Below, piece after piece: positions 56,215 to 64,000 of a stretch of 64,000 nucleotides of DNA. The stretch is from Diadema setosum. Taxonomy: Eukaryota > Echinodermata > Echinoidea > Diadematoida > Diadematidae. The notes beneath the pieces are model-generated. The model worked only from the letters and a program-made list of their open reading frames with translations. It did no database searches and was not told where the DNA came from. The position numbers were made by a program, and so were the translations under genes. The first letter of the stretch is position 1. Each line of letters opens with the position of its first letter. The DNA lies in contig NC_092706.1 of assembly GCF_964275005.1 (NCBI RefSeq), positions 30,725,696 through 30,789,695 of the forward strand, given 5' to 3'.

Positions 56215-57150
56215 AGTATCAATACGGAAGAGATGTAGAGTAGAGATACGAGAGGGATAGAGGGAGAAGGAGAGATAAAGGCAATAAGTAGATATGTGTA
56301 TACAATACATATACAAGTATACACAATACGCACAAATACACAGCCATTTGCATGTACTCACATATATACCATGTACGAACCTTTGTATAAAGGGGCAGGG
56401 TTACAAAAATAACATAATACTGCGTAGCTTTCTTAATACAATACATATCATAAACCACACATACATGTATTTTTTAATAGATATTGGGAAAATAGAAAGA
56501 TACCCGGTGATGAACAGCAACATAATCAGAAAAGTGGCTCCATCAAAATAATAACATCAGTGAAAGCTTTCGCCTGCTGGGGCAGATGGGAAGGACAAGA
56601 CAGATTGTATAAAAAAAGGGTCTAGCAAATATTTGGATGTGTATATAATACATCATACAGGTATACACATACATACATACACAGACATATGCATGCACAT
56701 ATATACATAAATACGGACGTTTATATGGGGGTGCAGAATGAAAAAGTGACAAATTTATATCCTATTTAACTTTCCCAAGAATATATACATACATACATAT
56801 CGTGGACCGCACATATAAAAATTGTAAAGATAAGGAGATACAGCAACGTGATAGGGAAGGTGGCCCCATCAAAATACGAACAGAGTCAATGAAAGCTTTC
56901 ACCTGGTAGAGCAGATTGGAAGACCAGGGTAGAATGGGTAAAAGAGGGGTCTAGTTAAGATAGAGAGGGAGAAGGAGAGATAAAGAAAGGAATACGTGAA
57001 TGTGTGTATGCACACATAAGTATACATACAACACAGCCATATGCATGTACAACCTTACTCAGAAATCCCATAGTGACGTAATCAGGAAAGTTATCCATTA
57101 AGAAAATTTTTCTGAACAGGAAAGGGGGACGTTAAAAAGAGAGGAAGAAC
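56215..57150 (+). repeat. ~310-bp imperfect tandem repeat, about three units
   Basis: Shared landmarks recur in order: GAGGGAGAAGGAGAGATAAAG (56238 and 56968), CATATGCATGTAC-like words (56343, 56690, 57043), CACACATACA-like words, AACAGCAACATAATCAG or ACAGCAACGTGATAGG (56513 and 56842), then CCCATCAAAATA and TGAAAGCTTTC (56560 and 56892). The units are diverged and rich in GTATAC-type words. Confidence 0.8.
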
Positions 57151-57299
57151 TAAAAGGCTGAAGGAGAGAGAGAGAAAAAAAAACCCTGTAAGGAATGAGT
57201 AGGCCTATGAGGGGCGTGTCATCGTTCTGACCAGACAGAGACTTGTCAGTCATCTTAACACGGGATAACTATTCAAAATGATTTACATTGATTTAGAAT

Positions 57300-57893
57300 T
57301 CAACAGCCTTGTGAGGTAAGGAATTGCACTATTCTCAAAACGCTTTGTGCGACATCTTTTTTTTCCATGTAGCGCTTTGTGTGTCTGAGTTTTCGAGAGG
57401 ACGCATTTAGCACAAACCATTTCTGGAAGTACACAGAGTTTGCCGATTTCTGCGCAAATTTCATAGACGACTCCTCGCGTCTCACTTCTAGGCTGGAGAT
57501 TTGGGCTGTTTCCAGTGCTACCTCGTAATTGCAGTGCGGAAGAATGGTCCTCAGTGCCCTCTTCTGGACCCGTTCAAGCAGACCTGCCTGTGCGACCGTG
57601 AAACCTGAGTGCCACACTGGGCATGCGTATTCCAGAAGCGGTCGAATGAACCCAACATACACAGACACAAGATCATCAGTACGCATGTTAAATGGTTTCA
57701 ACATTCGGAGCATATGCATGTGACGGTTTGCCCGCGACACTATAGTACGGACATGGCATTCCCACTTGAGGTCACTTTGTATCATGACGCCTAGGAGCTT
57801 CACTGACGTGACTTCGTTCATCACTTCGTTGCAAAGTGTAAAATCGAAATCTTGGAGGCTTCGTTTCCCGAGGATAGCCTCATGATACTGCAC
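57300..57893 (-). pseudogene. LINE C ORF2 C-terminal region
   Basis: The frame contains VTSVKLLGVMIQSDLKWECH, RMLKPFNMRTDDLVSVYVGF, RPLLEYACPVWHSGF and LLERVQKRALRTIL, the standard order of the region after the palm. It overlaps the end of the reverse transcriptase frame in another register, so a frameshift lies near 57850. Confidence 0.88.
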
Positions 57894-58627
57894 TTTTTTG
57901 GGTTGAGCTTTACGCGATTGTTGTCACACCAATCTTCCAAAGAGGTGAGGACATTCTGCACGCGGTTGTATGGGTTGCAACGGCGATCAGAGCACAGGGC
58001 GAGCGACATGTCATCCACGTATTTCCATGTGCTGTCAAGATCACCACACAACGCGTCATTGTTCAGAGCGAGGAACAATGCAGGCCCCAGACGAGTACCC
58101 TGTGGGACGCCCGCTGTGACAGGTTGCCATGGTGACAACGCTCCTTGGTATCGGACACGACATCTACGTCTAGTGAGGAACTCACAGATCCATCTAATTA
58201 TCGATGGGGATAGCTGTAAGTCTATGAGTTTCCTCACCAGGATTGTATGATCGACCCGATCAAATGCGCGGGTGAAATCAGTTGACACAACAGTAATCTC
58301 TTGGCCTGCGGTCTCCATGTTCCTGTAGAGGAAGTCCATCATGTCGACCAGGCAATGCGTAGTAGAATGTCCAGCACGTGCCCCGTATTGCTTTGGGTCG
58401 AGATGAGCAGCTAACTCCGACATAACGCGTCTGTAAACGAACAGCTCAAGAATTTTTGCAATAGAGAAATAGGGCGAAGTTTGTCTACAGGTGCTGGTGA
58501 TTGGTACGTAATAGCTTTCATATGACGAGTTTAGCACTTCGCGCAATGGTTCAGCTAGTTCAACGGTAAAAGTCCGAATAATCCGAGCAGGGATATCGTC
58601 TGGCCCACCAGGTTTGATTCGCTTCAA
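57821..58627 (-). pseudogene. LINE C reverse transcriptase domain
   Basis: Motifs in order are KPGGPDDIPARII, then an atypical stretch where WKxAxVxPIPK is expected (YYVPITSTCRQTSPYF), then VSTDFTRAFDRVDHTILV, AGVPQGTRLGPALF and catalytic YVDD. The odd stretch suggests a compensated frameshift or small deletion. It would copy LINE RNA if intact. Confidence 0.88.
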
Positions 58628-59016
58628 TTCCCTTTCAACATCCCAGGGTTGAACGGGGGGGGGGGGGGGATCGGCACAGGCGAGGGAAGAAACGCAGGAA
58701 GACTGGAGAGATCAAGTTCGGGGATATCGTCAGCGATATTTGCAAAGTGGCAGTTGACGGCATCGGCTATCCCGGCTTTGTCTGATAATGAGATGCCCGG
58801 GATCGTTGTGGTAGTCTCCTTCTTCTCTTGGGAGGTCATAACTTTCAGAAATCTGTACCAGTCAGACGGGTTCTCGCGTTTTAGGTTCTGTACGCGATCG
58901 CGATAAAACATCGCTTTGGCGATCACGATTTCCCGTTGGACTTTGTTGCGTAGTTTTCTCCACTCGTTCTTGTTCTTGTGGAAGGCAACTTGTCTTCGCT
59001 GTATCAGTGATTCCAC
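58624..59016 (-). pseudogene. LINE C linker between endonuclease and reverse transcriptase
   Basis: A basic segment (RRQVAFHKNKNEWRKLRNKV) and DWYRFLKVMTSQEK are typical of the inter-domain region. It ends in a proline-rich run. A G-run at about 58656-58669 on the plus strand encodes the prolines and causes the frame break before the reverse transcriptase. Confidence 0.8.
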
Positions 59017-59328
59017 GCGTGGAGTAATCCATGGCTTGTCCCTCCCATGCAGTTTGACAATTCTGGTTGGGAATTAGACATTTAATCCTTGGGTTAGGGT
59101 CTCGTAAAATGCATCACATTTCTGTTGTGTATCAACACATTTAGCTGCATTTGCCCAGTCCTGCTGCGCAATCCATGTGCCGAATCCGCGAATGGAGGAG
59201 TCTTTCATGGGTCTGGTCAACCGCTTCGTGACAACATTAGTCTGCTTGGCGATAGGTGACTTAGACGTCCATACGACAGCGTTATGGTCGTCACCGCGCC
59301 CAAGGGAAGATGATATTTGAGGTTCCTT

Positions 59329-59931
59329 TTACCACTGATAGACATTGGTAATGATCTGATCCAATATAGCGTCCCCACGAGTGGGCTTATTGACGACTTG
59401 ACGCAGTTCTCCGAGGACGAGTGGCGAGATATCAAGTCTATTTAGGTCACTCAGTATCATAACTCCGCCGTCGGGATGTCTTGCCTTTATGTCATCCACT
59501 GAATCTGTCAGGTATCGGACAAGCTCCTCTTCATTTTCATTTGCCGGTGGTGAATATACGGCTGCCACGAAAATGGACGACATTATACGAGGCAAGCGTC
59601 TTGGGCGGAGTTGTATCCAAACCACCTCATGCTCCGGTGGGACTGGTAGGAAACCGACAGAATCTGGCTTGAATTCGGGCTTCGCGTAAATCGCTACTCC
59701 TCCGCTTCGTCTGCTACTTCTTGATTTCGTAAAGACAGCATAACCATCTATCGTATAGGAGTATTCCGGTTGATCACCTTTGAACCATGTCTCTGTTACG
59801 GCGCACAAATCCACATCCAGGTCCTTAATAACAGCCTCGAATTCATCAAGTTTGTTATTCAGTGACAGCGGGTTACACAAGTACACCGACGGGAATGTTA
59901 GATCATGCTGACACCGGTTACGATTTGTCAC
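59329..59931 (-). pseudogene. LINE C endonuclease domain
   Basis: The frame opens FPSVYLCNPLSLNNKLDEFE, then VTETWF with the metal-binding glutamate, SGGVAIYAK, VAAVYSPP and MILSDLNRL, where the usual GDFN reads SDLN. It ends with PTRGDAILDQIIT. The catalytic histidine segment beyond it is out of frame (59217-59340). Confidence 0.87.
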
Positions 59932-60319
59932 GACACGTTAAGGAAGAGCAAAAGCCATGATCAATGTTCTCTGTGGCGATCCTATGGGGTCTGTCCCGAT
60001 GTATAACCTTGATTGGTCTCCTTGTGTTAGAGCCGCCACGGCGGCCACGGTATCTAAAGATCCCGCATTCCTTTGCTGCTATATACGCATCATTGGGTAA
60101 CCTTGGCTTTGATGCGTTAGGTAATAGGTGCAACTGGTCTACTGTGTATCTTATAGGTGTCCGGGGGCCTATTGAAATTGAATGACCCCAGTGCTGGGCA
60201 ACCATCACTGTTCGTGAACGGCCTGAGTACCGGGAGCTCTCGGGCAGGCAGAGCATCAGGCATGCGTATGTTGTTAGCAATGTTAGTGCGGTGATGAGCG
60301 AAGACATAGTTTTCAACAA
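59918..60319 (-). pseudogene. LINE C ORF2 N-terminal extension
   Basis: A 133-residue frame with a hydrophobic start is followed by IRYTVDQLHLLPN, KPRLPNDAYIAAKECGIFRY and RGRRGGSNTRRPI. The YTxDQLLxL and RGxRGG blocks are common just before the endonuclease in LINE ORF2 proteins of marine invertebrates. Their function is unknown. Confidence 0.7.
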
Positions 60320-60640
60320 AAGTCGTCAGAAAACACAATTTTGATGACTTACGCGGAACGACGAGATCCGAGGAACAACACATAACTATAAAATCCACAA
60401 ATTGCGTATCAGAAAGTTGGATATTAGGAGATAACCAAGACAAATCCAGGACACATTTTGAAGTACGGCTGCAGCTGACACGGCGCCCTCGCAATGACAT
60501 GTGTTTTTTTTTTGTGTGATTGGTGAGCAGTGTGTTGCCATGTTGACAGGATATGTTTTTTTTTTTAAACAATTTTAGAATCGGGCTGGTACCCTTATTG
60601 ATTAATCACCTCTTGTGATTTGCCACATGTGACCACCGTA

Positions 60641-60643
<3 letters not shown>

Positions 60644-60678
<35 letters not shown>
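60644..60678. repeat. (AT)n microsatellite
   Basis: About 17 AT dinucleotides, close to the 5' end of LINE C. Confidence 0.95.
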
Positions 60679-60681
<3 letters not shown>

Positions 60682-61471
60682 TCATGTCTTTATATCATTG
60701 TTTGTATAGAGCACTGAAATAACCTGTATTAATGATTATGATTGCAAAACATGTGCAATTCAGCCTTTGGTTGCCAGGCATGATTTTTAATAAAACCTGT
60801 CCAATTCAGTTGTCTTGTGAGTAGACCCAACAGGAAGTTACTGAGGTAGGCAGCCGTAACCAAAGATCGTACGATCTTTACCGTAACTTATGATGAAGTG
60901 AAATTATTGGCACTTTCACTGAAAAGTGATGGTCACTAGAATGGTTACTAGAGTAGTCAGAAACATTAACTGTCACGAACCCGTGAAGATCTAACGTTTG
61001 GTCTAACTCTAAGATGTATGGTGTAGAGGTCTAGTACTAGTAGATCTAGTACCCTGTACTTAATTAAGTAACAGGGTTAGGCCTAGGTACTAGACCTATC
61101 AATGAGTAGATCAGGGTGTCTAACGTTAGACCCCTATAATGTTAGCCCGACCAGACGCTGTGCAACAGCGACTGGGCTGTATATAGACTCAAACAATGTT
61201 AGTTACAGTACTAAACGTCAGACGTCTAACAGTAAGTGAGGTGCCTGCACCTTGCAAGGGTCTCGTATACTGCCACCCTGTTTAAAATTGTTACAAGCGC
61301 ACTGAATCAAAATTTATGCCCGGGACTGTGTTCAGTATCATATTTTCCATCGTCGGAGCGTCTTGCAATTTTATTTCGAGAGTGCAGTTACTAGGTAGTA
61401 GGGCCTATTACGGGACTACAGCTTCGGGAGTCCGTGTGCATAGACGCTGGGCCGGTCGGGTGCACGTCACG
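60679..61471. other. Gene-free stretch with palindromic words
   Basis: No gene is recognised. Between 60970 and 61240 the words GATCTA, CTAGTAC, TAACGTTAGAC and TAGGCCTA recur, the same vocabulary as 47870-48270. Confidence 0.5.
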
Positions 61472-61749
61472 AGACCGACACCCACGAGTCATACAGCCCA
61501 CAAGTCATATAGCTCATAAGTCATACAGCCCATGAGTTCGACACTAAACCAATAAGGCCCACGAGACCGACACATTGCGCGCCGTGTTGTACCTGTCGAA
61601 CTCGTGGGCCGTTTTGACCTAGTGTCGAACTCATGGGCTTTATTTGCCTAGTGTCGAACTTATGGGCTGTATGACTCGTGAGCTGTATGACTCATGGACC
61701 TGTTTTCAATGTCGAACTCGTGGGCTGTATGACTCGTGGGTGTCGGTCT
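61472..61749. repeat. Foldback element of 16-bp modules, copy 2
   Basis: It has the same ends as 21584-21893 (AGACCGACACCCACGA and its inverse) and the same arrangement, but with three left-arm modules instead of five. This accounts exactly for the 32-bp length difference. The right arm and GC-rich centre (GCGCGCCGTG) are closely similar. Confidence 0.9.
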
Positions 61750-61987
61750 ATGACCCCGGCCGGTCCACTGCATGCATGCTATATATGCCGCAAGGTTGCA
61801 CCGGCCTCTCACGCGCTAGTTCTCTCTCGAGCCGGATATACATCCGCATGAGTAGATGCTGCATGCCGCGGCTGATGCTGCCGCGCCTGGTGGCCCGGCG
61901 CAGCGGCGTGGCGCGGCAGCATCAACCTGGCTGCGTGCCGTACGTGAACATTGACGTGCGTTTGTGTGTTTTGAGAGCACTAGTATC
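61750..61987. other. GC-rich stretch with a 15-bp perfect hairpin
   Basis: TGATGCTGCCGCGCC (61873-61887) pairs perfectly with 61910-61924 across a 22-nt loop that itself has partial pairing. A CTATATATGCC word at 61779 could act as a TATA box, but no gene follows. Confidence 0.5.
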
Positions 61988-62283
61988 CAGTGGCGTATCT
62001 AGGGAAAACGGCGCCCGGGGCAAGCGCGAAAATTGCGCCCCTAATTTCTGAAAAAGTGTTCAACCCCAACCCCATCCCGGTAGGGACTTTTTAAAAAAGT
62101 CCACACGATATGCTTTTTCTAGCACGTAAAAGAAGTCTTTTGAGGGTGATTTAAATGTAATAAATTTAGATGAATATTGGCGAGCGAGGGCAGCGAGCGA
62201 GCCGAAAATTTGTGTATATTTCGCGTCATCATCACGTTTGGTTCTTATCATTTTTTGGGGGATAAATTTTGGCGAGCAAGCCG
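61988..62283 (+). mobile_element. Left end of a hAT-like repeat
   Basis: CAGTGGCGTATCTAGGG at 61988 resembles the terminal repeat of the hAT-type element at 10093-12750. It is followed by GGGGCAAGCGCGAAAATTGCG and GCGAGCGAGGGCAGCGAGCG words typical of such repeats. The matching right end is not within the window. Confidence 0.6.
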
Positions 62284-63635
62284 AAAATTTTTGTATTTCA
62301 GCTTACAATAAATGGAATTTTTTACGGAAACGACAAAGAGAAAACGTGTGAAGTGCGCGACATTTCCTCAGGACAATCTCATTTTTTTCGCAGTTGTATT
62401 CTCCTTCCTATCGTTTTATATTGGAGACTCACATTCATACATGACCATCGATTGATTGCTGAGCTGGAAATGTTTTATCATCTTGCATATATCGAGATAT
62501 AGACGTCTTCTTATCCACGTCACGGTGTGCATTTACTGAACTCATTTTTACCTAGTCCCATACATACATTGTTCATCTGTGCTTTTCATTACCTCTTTGC
62601 ATGGGACATCTGTGCCTTCTGCCTTTTAATACTGGAACCAATATTCAATTTCTACACGGCGAGGGTCATTGCTCTGTGACATTCACCATCAAATTTTGCT
62701 CTGTAAGTTTACAGTAAATACATTGTGCATAATATTTTGAACTTATCTTTACACTTGTTTCGGTGCAAAATGGCGCCATGGTGAAATTAAAACCACTACG
62801 GACGAATAAGTGCCGGGGACAACCAGGCACCTCATCTTTCAAATTCAAACTTCCGAAAGGAATCACAACAGACAGGGTATCTTATTCTATAGATCTCATC
62901 TCGAAAGTGCATAACACTGTGCCTGAAGAACTTTCTGCCACAGACTTCTACGCAGGGGAAAAATTTTGTATTTCAGCTTACAATAAATGGAATTTTTTAC
63001 GGAAACGAACAAAGAGAAAACGTGTGAAGTGCGCGACATTTCCTCAGGACAATCTCATTTTTTTCGCAGTTGTATTCTCCTTCCTATCGTTTTATATTGG
63101 AGACTCACATTCATACATGACCATCGATTGATTGCTGAGCTGGAAATGTTTTATCATCTTGCATATATCGAGATATAGACGTCTTCTTATCCACGTCACG
63201 GTGTGCATTTACTGAACTCATTTTTACCTAGTCCCATACATACATTGTTCATCTGTGCGTTTCATTACCTCTTTGCATGGGACATCTGTGCCTTCTGCCT
63301 TTTAATACTGGAACCAATATTCAATTTCTACACGGCGAGGGTCATTGCTCTGTGACATTCACCATCAAGTTTTGCTCTGTAAGTTTACAGTAAATACATT
63401 GTGCATATATTTTGAACTTATCTTTACACTTGTTTCGGTGCAAAATGGCGCCATGATGAAATTAAAACCACTACGGACGAATAAGTGCCGGGGACAACCA
63501 GGCACCTCATCTTTCAAATTCAAACTTCCGAAAGGAATCACAACAGACAGTGTATCCTATTCTATAGATCTCATCTCGAAAGTGCATAACACTGTGCCTG
63601 AAGAACTTTCTGCCACAGACTTCTACGCAGGGGAA
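62284..63635 (+). repeat. 675-bp near-identical tandem duplication
   Basis: 62284-62959 and 62960-63635 are head-to-tail copies with only a handful of differences (for example an extra A in CGAACAAAG of copy 2, GCCATGGTG versus GCCATGATG). Both end at ...CTTCTACGCAGGGGAA. Each contains the start of the ORF described next. Confidence 0.92.
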
Positions 63636-63953
63636 TTGGCACAGATATACCCCGATCTAAACTCTGAGATTTGCCGCCATTTTGCCTTGCAAATAACCTC
63701 AGATAGTGTCAATGAATCGCTTCACTCTTCACGGAACAGTTCAATTGTGAACCACATAGCATCTGACAATGAAGAACAAAACACCTGCGAAATCTGTGCT
63801 CTTAAATGTAAGGGCATGGAACGCATTTGTATGAGGTGTAAAAGCCTACACTTTCGTGTCGACCAGCTGTGTATGGATGTGAAAAGAATTCAACATGCTG
63901 TCGATGCGCTACTAGACGCTCCCTCTAATCCTGTCATTTCTGAAACACAATAA
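63453..63953 (+). CDS. LINE ORF1-like protein with a small Cys-rich motif
   Basis: The frame reads MMKLKPLRTNKCRGQPGTSS, is basic at first, then acidic, and contains a Cys-rich block (CEIC, LKC, RICMRCKSLHFRVDQLC) that could bind zinc. Such blocks recall the PHD-like zinc motifs of CR1-type ORF1 proteins, but the match is loose. The frame is open upstream to 63345, although translation more likely starts at the paired ATG at 63453 or 63456. Directly after its stop, the last 45 bases encode LTDGIVPTDWKRAK, a typical start of a LINE reverse transcriptase. The endonuclease is therefore missing, or the two parts are joined by deletion. The first copy of the duplication contains a truncated version (62763-63131). 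Confidence 0.45.
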   Translation: MMKLKPLRTNKCRGQPGTSSFKFKLPKGITTDSVSYSIDLISKVHNTVPEELSATDFYAGELAQIYPDLNSEICRHFALQITSDSVNESLHSSRNSSIVNHIASDNEEQNTCEICALKCKGMERICMRCKSLHFRVDQLCMDVKRIQHAVDALLDAPSNPVISETQ

Positions 63954-64000
63954 GAGTTTGACTGATGGAATTGTTCCCACTGATTGGAAAAGGGCTAAAA
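63954..64000 (+). pseudogene. Start of a LINE reverse transcriptase, cut by the window edge
   Basis: The plus strand encodes LTDGIVPTDWKRAK, the fingers motif found upstream of VxPIxKxG in CR1/L2-group reverse transcriptases. The rest lies outside the window. Confidence 0.65.

Larger units (their letters stand above)
57285..60602 (-). mobile_element. LINE C, non-LTR retrotransposon with YVDD reverse transcriptase
   Basis: On the minus strand the order is 5' region, N-terminal extension, endonuclease, linker, reverse transcriptase and C-terminal tail. The catalytic motif is YVDD (58010-58021) rather than the FADD of LINEs A and B, and the N-terminal extension has a YTVDQLHLL block, so this is a different family. 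It is broken into several frames but covers nearly a full ORF2. Confidence 0.88.

Overview
This window looks like a stretch of a marine invertebrate genome, most likely an echinoderm such as a sea urchin. That assignment is an inference. It rests on eukaryotic organisation, very dense transposon content, frequent TAGGCCTA-type words, LINEs of the CR1/L2/Jockey group, hAT-like repeats opening with CAGTGGCGTAGCCAGG-type ends, and a giant ankyrin-repeat gene. I see no operons, prokaryotic genes, CRISPR arrays, rRNA or convincing tRNA genes.

The only strong host-gene candidate is a single uninterrupted minus-strand frame at 14525-19981. It encodes 1818 residues, almost all ankyrin repeats arranged as a 99-residue super-unit of three repeat types. 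A TATA-like box lies just upstream. Downstream (12960-14524) the array continues as decayed, frameshifted repeats, one of them split by a small inverted-repeat transposon.

The centre (25450-42415) is a three-level transposon nest. A plus-strand Ty3/gypsy-type element (25455-42410, target duplication ATAGT) keeps gag, protease and RNase H but has lost the reverse transcriptase core, and no integrase is visible. A minus-strand gypsy element (26243-37861, apparently identical 319-bp LTRs, AAAG duplication) is inserted in its gag. A 1.1-kb TTAA-flanked inverted-repeat element (28547-29652) in turn splits the integrase of that inner element. The inner integrase ends in a well-formed PHD finger, and its gag begins with a helix-hairpin-helix-like segment. 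These are the most unusual coding features in the window.

The rest is mobile and repetitive DNA. There are three fairly complete but broken LINEs (2206-6147 plus, 43330-47277 plus, 57285-60602 minus), two 3' LINE fragments (24310-24985 minus, 54425-54800 plus) and a LINE-like ORF entering at the right edge. There is also a 2.66-kb hAT-type element with an exact 8-bp target duplication and an internal ~277-bp satellite (10093-12750), a pogo/Tigger-like element (50639-52015), several foldback elements including two copies of a 16-bp-module foldback (21584-21893 and 61472-61749), and a G-rich 18-bp minisatellite (52661-53415). Gene-free stretches between these are described individually.
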